Below are positions 1 through 7,589 of a DNA stretch of 64,000 bases, piece after piece. Numbering within the stretch: the stretch's first letter is position 1; each line of letters opens with the position of its first letter. The position numbers and the translations under genes were made by a program. The notes beneath the pieces were generated by a model that was given only the letters and a program-made list of their open reading frames with translations, made no database searches and had not been told where the DNA came from. Source of the DNA: Nitrospira sp. CR1.3 (GTDB lineage Bacteria > Nitrospirota > Nitrospiria > Nitrospirales > Nitrospiraceae); contig WIAH01000014.1 in the NCBI GenBank assembly GCA_014055525.1, forward strand, positions 38,292 through 102,291, in the 5' to 3' direction.

Positions 1-1
1 C

Positions 2-1006
2 AAACAGGAGGTGGACGATCGGTACGGCGCGATCGTCGGAGAGAATGCCAAACTGACGGCGCAATTGAAAGTCGCAAAGCAGGCGGCAGCCTCCAACGTC
101 ACCGTACTCATCTTGGGCGAGACCGGAACAGGCAAGGAAGTCGTCGCCAGAGCGATTCATGGGTGGAGCCCCCGCAAGGATAAGCCGTTCGTTGCCGTCA
201 ATTGCGCCGCCATTCCCAAAGATCTGCTGGAGAACGAGTTGTTCGGGCACGAAAAGGGGGCGTTCACCGGAGCGGTTAAACGGGAAGCCGGCAAGATCGA
301 AATCGCGGAAGGAGGCACCGTGTTTCTCGACGAGATCGGCGATATGTCGATGTCGATGCAGAGCCACTTGTTGAGGGTGCTTCAAGATCAGACGTTCTAC
401 CGGGTCGGCGGGACCCAGTCGGTGCGGACCGACGTGCGCTTTCTGGCGGCGACGAACAAGGATCTGAAGCAGGCCATTCGCCAGGGTACGTTCCGGGAAG
501 ATCTCTTTTACCGACTGGAGGTCATCAGCGTCACCCTGCCTCCGCTCCGCGAGCGGATGGACGATGTGCCGGCGCTGGCCAAGTATTTTCTCGGTCGAGC
601 GGCGGGCAAACTCGGCATCCAGAAGCGCGCGGCGCTCAGCGATGCAGCCCTCCGCCTGCTCACCGGATATGTCTGGCCGGGAAATATTCGCGAGCTCGAG
701 AATGTGCTGATGCGCGCCTATATTCTGTCGCCGGACGAATTGATCGGGCCGGAACATCTGCACCTGTCGGTTTCAGCCTCCACTGCTGCGCCGGACGGCG
801 CTCCCCTTCCCACGTCGCGCCATTACCACGAAATGATGGAAGCCTACAGCCGATGGGTGATCGAGGAAGCCTTGAAGCGAAACGATTGGAATCAGACGAG
901 AGCGTCGGAAGAACTCGGGTTGCAACGAACCTACTTCACGAAGCTGTTGCGGCAAAAACAGATTCACGGCCGGCCTCCGAAGAACCAGCCGGCGGACGGG
1001 GGATGA
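2..1006 (+). CDS. sigma-54-dependent transcriptional activator, 5' end probably outside the window
   Basis: AAA+ activator that drives open-complex formation by sigma-54 RNA polymerase. Counting from the GTG at position 11, Walker A (GETGTGKE) is at residues 36-43, the sigma-54 contact loop GAFTGA at 83-88 and Walker B ([10 protein letters not shown]) near 103-112. A C-terminal Fis-type helix-turn-helix follows ([12 protein letters not shown], about residues 297-308). The frame stays open to the left edge (codons AAA CAG GAG before the GTG), so an N-terminal sensory or receiver domain is probably cut off. The GTG would also have an unusually close Shine-Dalgarno. The gene converges on the minus-strand genes that follow, and its targets cannot be told from the sequence. 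The family assignment is very secure; the true start is not. Confidence 0.93.
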   Translation, partial: KQEVDDRYGAIVGENAKLTAQLKVAKQAAASNVTVLILGETGTGKEVVARAIHGWSPRKDKPFVAVNCAAIPKDLLENELFGHEKGAFTGAVKREAGKIEIAEGGTVFLDEIGDMSMSMQSHLLRVLQDQTFYRVGGTQSVRTDVRFLAATNKDLKQAIRQGTFREDLFYRLEVISVTLPPLRERMDDVPALAKYFLGRAAGKLGIQKRAALSDAALRLLTGYVWPGNIRELENVLMRAYILSPDELIGPEHLHLSVSASTAAPDGAPLPTSRHYHEMMEAYSRWVIEEALKRNDWNQTRASEELGLQRTYFTKLLRQKQIHGRPPKNQPADGG

Positions 1007-1009
1007 ATT

Positions 1010-1139
1010 GGTTCATTTGGTTTGTTTGGTTTATTTAGTTCAACGAAGCGGACCACTCCGAAGCACCAAATAATCCAAACAAACCAAATAAACCAAACAA
1101 ACCAAATAAACCAAACAAACCAAACAAACCAAATGAACC
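1010..1139. repeat. TTTGGTTTG-type inverted-repeat element, copy A
   Basis: The left arm is built from short units of TTTGGTTTG/TTTATTTGG type. The right arm is the complementary array of CCAAACAAA units. Between them lies a 40-nt core (1034-1073) that is identical to the core of copy B at 1624-1663. The arms could pair into a long hairpin. It lies between convergent genes, where it could act as a bidirectional transcription barrier. No spacers or direct-repeat periodicity typical of CRISPR are present. Confidence 0.85.
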
Positions 1140-1565
1140 TCACTTCACCTGCGTCATTTCGGCGTTGTACTCCATCCCGTCGGATGCCTTCCCCTCCGCC
1201 TTGAGCATGCGCTGTCCCTCCGCTTCGAACAGGGTCGCTTCAATCGTTCCTCGTTCCGAGCTCGCCGTGAGCTTGCCGTTCGTCAAGGCGAAGCTGCCTT
1301 CTCCACTCATGACGCCGATCGTCCTGACGCTGACAAAGCGGAATTTGCCGTCGGGCGAGATGATCATCGAGACCATATCGTGCCGCTTGGCAGGCGGCAC
1401 GCGCCGCATGATGCCCTCCCACTTTCCAGCCACATTGGACAGATCCATAATCTGTACCGGCACCCATGGAATCTGCCTGGGGGGAGCGGGGGATTCACAG
1501 CCGAGGCTCACCGAGAGCCCTGCGAAAGCGAGGAACGTAAGCGATCTTCGGAGAGATGTCTGCAT
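1140..1565 (-). CDS. small lipoprotein, paralogue of the 22339-22776 product
   Basis: The 141-residue product has a lipoprotein signal peptide ending in a lipobox (V-S-L-G-C). It is predicted to be membrane-anchored on the periplasmic side. The ATG at 1565 is chosen because it follows AAGGAG at good spacing; an upstream in-frame extension would only translate the repeat element. The body carries VPVQIMDLSNVAGKWEGIMR, which matches VPIQNLNTVVGEWRGVVMK in the lipoprotein encoded at 22339-22776, so the two are paralogues. The pattern of short beta strands suggests a small barrel or lipocalin-like fold, but I recognise no named family. Both flanks are occupied by copies of the same inverted-repeat element. 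Confidence 0.82.
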   Translation of the reverse strand: MQTSLRRSLTFLAFAGLSVSLGCESPAPPRQIPWVPVQIMDLSNVAGKWEGIMRRVPPAKRHDMVSMIISPDGKFRFVSVRTIGVMSGEGSFALTNGKLTASSERGTIEATLFEAEGQRMLKAEGKASDGMEYNAEMTQVK

Positions 1566-1579
1566 GAAGAACTCCTTGA

Positions 1580-1702
1580 TTGGTTTATTTGGTTTGTTTG
1601 GTTTGTTTAGTTTGTTTGGTTTGTTTAGTTCAACGAAGCGGACCACTCCGAAGCACCAAATAACCAAACAAACAAAACAAACTAAATGAACCAAACAAAC
1701 TT
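1580..1702. repeat. TTTGGTTTG-type inverted-repeat element, copy B
   Basis: This is the second copy of the element at 1010-1139. The 40-nt core at 1624-1663 is base-for-base identical to 1034-1073. The arms again consist of TTTGGTTTG-like units on the left and CCAAACAAA-like units on the right, but the unit number and order differ, as expected from slippage. It lies between the stop of the 1711-2460 gene and the start of the 1140-1565 gene, both on the minus strand, so it probably interrupts or attenuates read-through between them. Confidence 0.85.
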
Positions 1703-1710
1703 GGTTCTTC

Positions 1711-2460
1711 CTACTCCGGCACCGGTTGCTCGACCAGGCTGTTCAGCAATCCATTGACCGGCGTGTACATCGAACCAGTGTTTCCTGTGACAAAATCCTG
1801 CACCATGCCTCCGAGGGTGACCCGGACGACATCCTGAAAATACACGGGATCCTGCGTCATGGCTTCGCTTTGCATGGTGCCTTCCGCCACGGAAAACCAC
1901 AGCAGGGCGCCGGTCTCCGCATCCCACAGTTGCAGCGCCAGTCGCAAGATCGTGGCGCGAGTCTGTGAGACCCTGACCCCGAAGACCGGAAAGACCCAGC
2001 GATCGGTCAAAAACTGCCTGAACAGCATCAGTCGAGGTTGGAAGATATAGCGCGCGCCCACGGCGGTCCCCAGTTCCCGCAACGGTTCCCGCGCCAGAAT
2101 ATTACTGGAAAGCGCGGCATCGTGCATCTTCGCATAGGCATCCGCGAACCCGCTCCTATTGATGCGGGTGACCGATTGCACCGGGTCGATGACTTGAATG
2201 CGCGGAGCGACCTTCGTCAGGATTTCAGCGAGAAAGTTCTCCACTCCGACTTCGTTTCCTTCGATCGGGATCATCCCCAGCGCGCCGAATATTGCGACCG
2301 GCTCCTGTTCGAGCACCCGATAAGTAAATGAGGACGGAGGCCGGGTGGAATCTGTCCGCACATGCCAGCCCAACACCGAACTCGAGCAACCGGCCGCGCT
2401 CATGAGCAGCAAGACCATTCCTGAAGACAGCAGGGCTCTTGACGGCGAGAACCGGGTCAT
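1711..2460 (-). CDS. outer-envelope lipoprotein, paralogue of 35022-35804
   Basis: The 249-residue product has a lipoprotein signal (lipobox S-A-A-G-C). It shares a long stretch of similarity with the 35022-35804 product: W.VRT.ST near the start, RINR.G in the middle, SNILAR, R-Y-x-x-Q-P-R-L and RLALQ.WD.ETG.LLW. The repeated mention of GA.YI.QPRL and W-D-A-E-T-G-A-L-L-W resembles lipoproteins that form assembly platforms, but no family can be named with confidence. It begins 14 bases after the Spy-like gene stop with only a weak Shine-Dalgarno, so translation is probably coupled to that gene. Likely third gene of the FGE operon. Confidence 0.85.
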   Translation of the reverse strand: MTRFSPSRALLSSGMVLLLMSAAGCSSSVLGWHVRTDSTRPPSSFTYRVLEQEPVAIFGALGMIPIEGNEVGVENFLAEILTKVAPRIQVIDPVQSVTRINRSGFADAYAKMHDAALSSNILAREPLRELGTAVGARYIFQPRLMLFRQFLTDRWVFPVFGVRVSQTRATILRLALQLWDAETGALLWFSVAEGTMQSEAMTQDPVYFQDVVRVTLGGMVQDFVTGNTGSMYTPVNGLLNSLVEQPVPE

Positions 2461-2474
2461 CAGGATGCCGCAGC

Positions 2475-2978
2475 CTACTTCTTGATCGTGGGAAGCTCTT
2501 TGGCAAGTTGCGCATCGATATAGAGCTGAAGCCGGCGCTCAAGTTGCAGCCAACGCACCACCGTTTTGGCCGGCAACTTCTTTTCAAGGGCGCCAAAACA
2601 CTTCGCGCGCAGATCGAGTGTCCGCTGATCCACATGGAACACGTCCTCGGCCAATTGTTTGGCCTGCTGATCCGTCATCGTCTCATGCTGGCTCACATAG
2701 TTCTTCAACAACGCGATTTTCTTGTCGGCGATCTCTGCCAGCTCGACCTCATACTGACGATACACCGGCCAGAAGACCTCGGCTTCCTTATCGGTGAAGT
2801 GCATGCGATCCGCGATCAGCGCGGCTTTCTTGGTTCGCAGGTCCGATCTGAGGAGCTCGGCATCGGACGGTGAGAGCGCCTGTTCTTCACTGCGCCCTGC
2901 TGTCGGAACGACCAGCGGCGCAAGCGCCGCCATCCACATGATGACCGAGGCACCGGCAACGTAACTCCTTAATCTCAT
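2475..2978 (-). CDS. Spy/CpxP-like periplasmic protein, paralogue of 16994-17482
   Basis: The 167-residue exported protein (signal peptide about residues 1-29) is almost entirely alpha-helical. The segment I-A-D-R-M-H-F-T-D-K-E-A-E-V-F-W-P-V-Y matches the corresponding part of the 16994-17482 product (MELTDAEAKNFWPVYESYQ), so the two are paralogues. The helical, charged architecture resembles the Spy/CpxP group of periplasmic chaperones, but the LTxxQ signature itself is not clear. The ATG overlaps the FGE stop in an ATGA and has its own GGAGG five bases upstream. Together with the next gene it forms an operon downstream of the FGE gene. Confidence 0.8.
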   Translation of the reverse strand: MRLRSYVAGASVIMWMAALAPLVVPTAGRSEEQALSPSDAELLRSDLRTKKAALIADRMHFTDKEAEVFWPVYRQYEVELAEIADKKIALLKNYVSQHETMTDQQAKQLAEDVFHVDQRTLDLRAKCFGALEKKLPAKTVVRWLQLERRLQLYIDAQLAKELPTIKK

Positions 2979-4033
2979 GTGTTCCTCCGTGATGGGTTTG
3001 TCGACGGATCCTTCACCAGGCGGAATCCCAGGTGCGAGGTTCCCGTATCCGGAGCGCCCTTGCCTCGCCCGCCCGGTCGATAGCGCGCACAGTACTGATC
3101 GGTGCAGAGGTACGAGCCGCCCTTATGCACTTTCTTCTGCACGCCCGGTTCGCTGGGATCGAAGCTGTCGCGAGGTCCCTGCGGATTGCGCGGAACGCCC
3201 CCTGCCGCTGTGAGAGTCTGGAAATAATCGTGCCGATACCAGTCGGCCGTCCACTCCCAAACGTTGCCGGCCATGTCGTAGAGGCCGTAGCCGTTCGGTG
3301 GAAATGACCCGACCGGCGCCGTTGTGGTGAAACCGTCATGCGCCGTATTGTGGTCCGGGAAATGTCCCTGAAAGGAATTGGCCATCGCCCGCCCGTTCGG
3401 CTCGAAGTCGTCTCCCCACGTGTAGGCTTTCTTGATCAGGCCGCCTCGCGCCGCAAGCTCCCATTCGGCTTCCGTCGGCAGACGCTTCCCCGCCCAGGCG
3501 GCGTACGCGATCACGTCTTCGTAGGCGACGTGCACGACCGGGTGGTTGAGCTTGTCGGCAATGGTACTGGACGCCCCTTGCGGATGCCGCCAGCTCGCCC
3601 CGGTCACATAACCCCACCATTGAAAATGATTATCCAACGGAACGGGCCCGGCCGGCGCGGTAAAGACGACGGAGCCGGCCACGAGATTTTCCGGCGGCGC
3701 GCCGGGATAATCCTCAGCTCGGGGAACCCGCTCGGCCACCGTTACATAGCCGGTTGCCTTGACGAACTGCTCGAACATCTCATTGGTGACTTCAGTCCGA
3801 TCCATGAAGAATCCATCGACTTCCACTTGATGCACGGGCTGGGCATCTCGAAACATGGGCTCGTCGCTCCCCATCCAGAAGACGCCTCCGGGAATCCACA
3901 CCATGCCGTCGGGAACGGGTCCGGTCGGGCTGGCTTCCTGCCTGACGTACCAGGCCGCGGTGCCGATAGTGGCCAGCACGACAACGACCGCCCATGCAAT
4001 CGAAAGCCGGCTTTGCCCCGTACTCATGAACAT
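2975..4033 (-). CDS. formylglycine-generating enzyme (SUMF1/FGE family), membrane-anchored
   Basis: Copper-dependent oxidase family that converts the active-site cysteine of type I sulfatases to formylglycine. The 352-residue protein has one N-terminal hydrophobic segment (about residues 10-28), then the FGE-sulfatase domain starting at MVWIPGGVFWMGSDEP. The family motifs RLPTEAEWE and GNVWEWTADWY are present. The decisive feature is KGGSYLCTDQYCARYR with C310 and C315, the pair that binds copper and does the chemistry; most SUMF1-like paralogues lack it. Two Cys-type sulfatases are encoded at 14324 and 22802. The N-terminal anchor without an obvious cleavage site suggests action on the periplasmic face, whereas well-studied bacterial FGEs are mostly cytoplasmic. 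Its stop overlaps the next start (ATGA at 2975-2978). Confidence 0.92.
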   Translation of the reverse strand: MFMSTGQSRLSIAWAVVVVLATIGTAAWYVRQEASPTGPVPDGMVWIPGGVFWMGSDEPMFRDAQPVHQVEVDGFFMDRTEVTNEMFEQFVKATGYVTVAERVPRAEDYPGAPPENLVAGSVVFTAPAGPVPLDNHFQWWGYVTGASWRHPQGASSTIADKLNHPVVHVAYEDVIAYAAWAGKRLPTEAEWELAARGGLIKKAYTWGDDFEPNGRAMANSFQGHFPDHNTAHDGFTTTAPVGSFPPNGYGLYDMAGNVWEWTADWYRHDYFQTLTAAGGVPRNPQGPRDSFDPSEPGVQKKVHKGGSYLCTDQYCARYRPGGRGKGAPDTGTSHLGFRLVKDPSTNPSRRNT

Positions 4034-4145
4034 GTTCCCACCTGCCCCATGATCCAGGCTCTTGAATTGCGAAGCCTATCATGTCGCCCGGTCGAAGAGC
4101 TATCGCTGTTCTGGAGAATGGCATCCGCTCTGACGTATTCGTGTT

Positions 4146-4280
4146 TGGGGACAGGCTCCCGCCGTAGCGTGGCGAAGGCGGGTGCCTTGTCCCGGTTCGG
4201 TATCGAGAGGGGGACAGGCCCCGCGCGAAGACGCGCTGGAAGGGGGCCAGTCCCCAGCGCGGGGAAGGGTGTCAGTCCCC
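4146..4280. repeat. cluster of GGGGACAG-type hairpins
   Basis: Three imperfect hairpins are packed in tandem. The first (4147-4193) pairs GGGACAGGCTCCCGCC with GGCGGGTGCCTTGTCCC. The second (about 4209-4255) pairs GGGGACAGGCCCC with GGGGGCCAGTCCCC. The third (about 4256-4281) pairs AGCGCGGGGA with TCCCCGCT. A related hairpin is at 17637-17711. Such GGGGACAGG-headed palindromes recur in genomes with REP-associated transposases; no such transposase lies in this window. This region also holds the leader of the FGE gene. Confidence 0.75.
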
Positions 4281-4281
4281 G

Positions 4282-5283
4282 CTAGAAGACCGCGGCGATA
4301 CCGACCGCCACATTGGTGTTCTTGATCGACTCCGGTTCGAAACTCTGTTGACGGCTCGACCGCTGGAAGCCGATGAGGCCACGCAGGGAATCGGTGAACT
4401 GATGAATCAGCAGAATCTCCCCTTGAACAATATCCTCATGGGCGCCGTTACGCTCATCCCCCACAATCCCGCTGGTCCAATTATTCCGCTCATAGTGGAC
4501 CGCCGCGGACAGGGTTAGCCGCTTCATCAGCTCGAAATCGATGTCGGCGCTGACGTAGTGGTTCACATAGGACACATCATCCTGCAATTGCGGCTGACTT
4601 CTGCCCTCGGCCAGACCTCGTTCATAGTGATAACTGAGCCCGAGCTTGACCCGTTCGGAAATTCGCCATTCGAGGTGCGGCCCGATCGTCCAGAAGTTCG
4701 TGTCACGCTGCGCGAACGCGTCGTTGTAGCGGCGAGTCCCGAATCTCGTCAGTACGCGCACCTCGACCTTTTCCGTGAGGCGCTGTTCCACCCGTACGCT
4801 CCAGATATTGCTCGTGACCGTTTCCTCCACCAGTCCCTCTGAGCCAGGCCGGCGATCCTCGTTCTCGCCGAGAAACAGATTCGGCGCATAGTAGTAGCGC
4901 AATAACACGCGAGTGTCCGGCGTGAACGCCTGGACGGCGTCAATCTTCAGAGTGCCGTGATTGAAGCGCGGGTTGTCCGCGTAAATGAACCCTTGGCCTC
5001 GGATGCTCAGCGACGTGGTTCCAAATCGATTGTCAAAGGAGGTCCTGGCGATCGCGTCCGGCTCGAAGACGACATCGGACCCCTTGTTGGTCAGACTGGA
5101 ATCAAGCGCAGGCTGTGTCGGATCTTCATCTCTGGTCAGTCGTCGTGTGGCGGAGAAAATACCGATGTCATCGGTATAAAACAGCAATGCCCGTCCCTCG
5201 AAGGTGGTCTCGGCAAACGCCGGAGATGTCGTTATTCCGATCAATACCACGGCGATGAGCCTGGAATGCATCAGGTGTCTCAT
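4282..5283 (-). CDS. outer-membrane beta-barrel protein
   Basis: The 333-residue protein has a signal peptide cleaved after PAFA. It then shows a regular series of amphipathic strands such as TRVLLRYYYAPNLFLG, RVKLGLSYHYERGL and RLTLSAAVHYERNN, and it ends in VAVGIAAVF with a C-terminal Phe, the usual signal for barrel assembly. It probably forms a barrel of 14-16 strands, but no substrate can be deduced. The start codon sits at the edge of the vapBC control region, so the two divergent transcription units share about 30 bases. Confidence 0.85.
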   Translation of the reverse strand: MRHLMHSRLIAVVLIGITTSPAFAETTFEGRALLFYTDDIGIFSATRRLTRDEDPTQPALDSSLTNKGSDVVFEPDAIARTSFDNRFGTTSLSIRGQGFIYADNPRFNHGTLKIDAVQAFTPDTRVLLRYYYAPNLFLGENEDRRPGSEGLVEETVTSNIWSVRVEQRLTEKVEVRVLTRFGTRRYNDAFAQRDTNFWTIGPHLEWRISERVKLGLSYHYERGLAEGRSQPQLQDDVSYVNHYVSADIDFELMKRLTLSAAVHYERNNWTSGIVGDERNGAHEDIVQGEILLIHQFTDSLRGLIGFQRSSRQQSFEPESIKNTNVAVGIAAVF

Positions 5284-5291
5284 TGACGGCT

Positions 5292-5322
5292 AGCCATATC
5301 ACATGGTATGGTCAGCCATATG
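5292..5322. promoter_or_regulatory. probable vapBC autoregulatory operator
   Basis: Short symmetrical sequences overlap the antitoxin start. GCCATAT occurs twice (5293-5299 and 5315-5321), and CCATA (5294-5298) is inverted as TATGG (5307-5311). VapB-type antitoxins usually bind such sites at their own promoter. The divergent barrel gene begins at 5283, so binding here could affect both genes. Confidence 0.5.
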
Positions 5323-5565
5323 AAGACAACCATACAAATAGCCGATAGCCTGTTTGAAGAGGCCCGCAAGTTGGCCCATCGAGAGCGGACGACATTGAAA
5401 GCTCTTGTGGAACAAGGACTTCGATTGATTGTGTCAGAACGCAAGCGGCGTAATGGATTCCGCCTCCGCAAGGCCACGTTCAAAGGTCAGGGATTGCAAC
5501 CGCGTCTTTCCGGGGCCTCCTGGGAGCAGATTCGCGAACTGAGCTATGAAGGTCGCGGCGGATGA
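5320..5565 (+). CDS. vapB: VapB-type antitoxin
   Basis: The protein has about 81 residues from the ATG at 5320. An ATG at 5308 would add four residues (MVSH) and is less likely, because family members start at MKTT. The N-terminal half (MKTTIQIADSLFEEARKLAH) is a ribbon-helix-helix-type DNA-binding segment. The Arg-rich C-terminal half would bind and block the toxin. It overlaps vapC by an ATGA at 5562-5565, the normal arrangement for coupled synthesis of an antitoxin-toxin pair. Confidence 0.85.
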   Translation: MKTTIQIADSLFEEARKLAHRERTTLKALVEQGLRLIVSERKRRNGFRLRKATFKGQGLQPRLSGASWEQIRELSYEGRGG

Positions 5566-5996
5566 TCGCCATCGACAGCAACCTCTTGGTCTACGCTCAT
5601 CGCGAAGACTCCCCCTGGCATGAACCTGCATACGATCACCTTCTTCGATTGGCTGAGGGACGAGCGCCATGGGCCATACCCTGGCCCTGCATTCACGAAT
5701 TTCTCGCGATCGTGACCCATTCGCGCATCTATGCTCCCCCAACGCCATTGGAGACGGCGATCAATCAGGTGGAGGCGTGGATGGAATCGCCGAGTCTCGT
5801 CCTCCTGTCGGAGTCTGAAAATTACTGGACACAACTCGGAACCGTCCTCCGGGCCGCCAGGGCATCCGGTCCACAAGTTCATGACGCGCGAGTCGCCGCC
5901 CTCTGCCTGCAACATGGGGTCATGGAGTTATGGACAGCGGATCGGGATTTTAGCCGTTTCGCCGGGCTCACGGTTCGGAATCCCTTGGTCGGCTAG
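5562..5996 (+). CDS. vapC: VapC-type PIN-domain ribonuclease toxin
   Basis: The 144-residue PIN-domain protein carries the acidic metal-binding residues of the family: D5 (AIDSNLL), E46 (IHEFLAI), D108 (VHDARVAA) and D127/D129 (TADRDF). The active site therefore looks complete, and the protein is likely to be a working Mg-dependent RNase that cleaves tRNA or other RNA. It follows its antitoxin with a 4-base overlap. The pair is one of the few plus-strand units in this part of the window, consistent with later arrival. Confidence 0.9.
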   Translation: MIAIDSNLLVYAHREDSPWHEPAYDHLLRLAEGRAPWAIPWPCIHEFLAIVTHSRIYAPPTPLETAINQVEAWMESPSLVLLSESENYWTQLGTVLRAARASGPQVHDARVAALCLQHGVMELWTADRDFSRFAGLTVRNPLVG

Positions 5997-6040
5997 CAGT
6001 CTACGCAAGCAGTCGGCCTTCCTGCCCAACCATCTTCAGC

Positions 6041-7051
6041 TCATTTGTCGAACGGAAACAGCCGCTTCCAGTTGCGCTTCATGTCCACGACCGACCAGCC
6101 ATTGGCGGCAGCTTCGTCGAGCGCCTTGTCCAATTTCCCGACGGGCGACGCGCGGTCATAAGCCCATTCGCGTTCGGCGTCCGTATGGTGGACGAGGCCC
6201 ATGAATCGCGCGCCGGAACCGGCGGCCGTCCACTGCAGCATCTGGAGGTCGCCGTCGGAATTGCCGAATGCGAGTATGGGATGACGGCCGATGAATTTCT
6301 GAATGCCGACCGGTTTGCCTTCCTTGTCATCGATGAAGTCCACAGCCGGCAACTTGACCAGCGCCGGCTTCCCGTTGCGTAGCTCGAACTTCTGTTTGCC
6401 GACGCTGCCGACCACCTGTTCAGGCGGAATGCCATAAATCGGTTCGACCCAGGCACGCATGAATTCCACCCCACCGCCTGACACGATGAAGGTCTTGAAC
6501 CCGTTTGCGCGTAAATAGGCCAGCAGCTCGAGCATCGGCTGGTACACGACCTCGTTGTAGCGTTTCTTGAAGCGCGGATGTGTTGCCGTCGCGATCCAAT
6601 CTTTGACCGTCTCGTTGAACTCCTCGGTCGTCATCCCGGCATGCGACACAGCGATCACTTCCAGCAGCGCCTTGTCGCCGCCCGCTGCAAAGGCCTTTTT
6701 GTCCCCTTCGAGCAAGGCCTTGAAAGGCTGCTGCTGCTTCCATTCCGGATGCTTCGGCGCCTGCGCTTTGACACGGTCCAGGGCAAATTGAACCTGAAAG
6801 TAGATCGGCTGCTCGGCCCAGAGCGTGCCGTCGTTGTCGAATACGGCAATGCGCTCGGCAGTCGGCACGAAGTCAGGACTTCCTTCCATTGTCACGCGGG
6901 AGACGAAGTCGACCAGCGAATTCTTGACCGGACCGTCGTTCCATGACTCGAGCTGATCCGGTTGGCCCGCCGCAGGCGCCGCGATCGTAATGAAAGCGAG
7001 CCCCGCGATCAGCGTCACGGAGGCCATGAGAATTTTTCCGCATACGTTCAT
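6041..7051 (-). CDS. exported HAD-superfamily phosphatase
   Basis: The 336-residue protein has an N-terminal signal peptide (cleavage near APAAGQ). It carries the HAD motif I FDNDGTLW with nucleophile and acid/base Asp, motif II IVSGGG, and motif IV region LAFGNSDGD. It is therefore a likely periplasmic phosphatase. It ends in GWSVVDMKRNWKRLFPFDK; a near copy of this tail survives without the rest of the gene at 10821-10922. Proteins of this subgroup often occur beside sulfatases and DUF1254 proteins, as here. The substrate is unknown. Confidence 0.85.
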   Translation of the reverse strand: MNVCGKILMASVTLIAGLAFITIAAPAAGQPDQLESWNDGPVKNSLVDFVSRVTMEGSPDFVPTAERIAVFDNDGTLWAEQPIYFQVQFALDRVKAQAPKHPEWKQQQPFKALLEGDKKAFAAGGDKALLEVIAVSHAGMTTEEFNETVKDWIATATHPRFKKRYNEVVYQPMLELLAYLRANGFKTFIVSGGGVEFMRAWVEPIYGIPPEQVVGSVGKQKFELRNGKPALVKLPAVDFIDDKEGKPVGIQKFIGRHPILAFGNSDGDLQMLQWTAAGSGARFMGLVHHTDAEREWAYDRASPVGKLDKALDEAAANGWSVVDMKRNWKRLFPFDK

Positions 7052-7207
7052 CTTGATTGTCTCCCTTGGGTGAGTCGGCTTCTCTCGTCTGCTTAACTGC
7101 TCAATGTTCAGCAGCTTCCAAATCTTGTTGCATCAGGTTTCGACCACATCGGATCATTGAATATGCCGGGAAAGCCCTTGCCCGGTGGTTTTCAACAAGT
7201 TACAATA

Positions 7208-7432
7208 ATGCCAATGTTGGACTGGACTCAGTGCAGGGCTGTCGAACGCGTTCCCGGAAAAGTCAGTGGAGCATGGCTGTTCAAGGGAACCCGCGTGCCG
7301 GTACGTGCGTTGTTCGAGACTCTCGAGGACGGTGCCAGCGTGAATGAATTCCTGAAATGGTTTCCTGGTGTCACGCGCGAACAGGTCGCCGCCGTTTTGG
7401 AGCACGCTGAGCACAGTCTGGTCGAGACATGA
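7208..7432 (+). CDS. DUF433 antitoxin-like protein
   Basis: A 74-residue protein of the DUF433 type, with a small helix-turn-helix-like core (VSGAWLFKGTRVPVRALFETL and VNEFLKWFPGVTREQV). DUF433 proteins are normally the antitoxin partner of a DUF5615 PIN-like toxin encoded directly downstream. Here only the first codons of that toxin remain (7460-7501). A TACAAT at 7201-7206 lies so close to the ATGs at 7208 and 7214 that, if it is the -10 element, the message would be leaderless. Confidence 0.8.
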   Translation: MPMLDWTQCRAVERVPGKVSGAWLFKGTRVPVRALFETLEDGASVNEFLKWFPGVTREQVAAVLEHAEHSLVET

Positions 7433-7459
7433 GCACAACCTGATAGAAAACCGGACGCG

Positions 7460-7501
7460 TTGCGAATCCTTTTCGATCAAGGTACCCCGGTCCCTTTACG
7501 G
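7460..7501 (+). pseudogene. truncated DUF5615 toxin remnant
   Basis: From a TTG at 7460 the frame reads LRILFDQGTPVPLR, which is the start of DUF5615 PIN-like toxins. After the codon ending at 7501 the frame stays open but the sequence becomes Ser/Leu-rich and unlike the family. The rest of the toxin has therefore been replaced, with the junction near 7501. The upstream DUF433 gene is intact, so this is an antitoxin without its toxin. Confidence 0.7.
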
Positions 7502-7589
7502 CTAACTAGACCCCGCTTGGCCCTCTCGCAAGTTCTTCTCAACTCGCTACTCTCGCCCGTCTCGCTCTTCCCGCGAACCTTGCTCAGCC

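Noticed and set aside
1022..1204. A 60-codon Asn/Gln-Thr repeat protein read through copy A of the repeat
   Set aside because: It is just the translated repeat arm, without start signals or a conserved neighbour.
1010..1702. CRISPR array
   Set aside because: The repeats are short 7-9 base units in opposite orientations without unique spacers, and no cas genes are nearby.
3338..4285. A 315-codon plus-strand open frame opposite the FGE gene
   Set aside because: It lies antisense to an FGE gene with all family motifs, and its translation is Arg/Gly-rich without recognisable domains.
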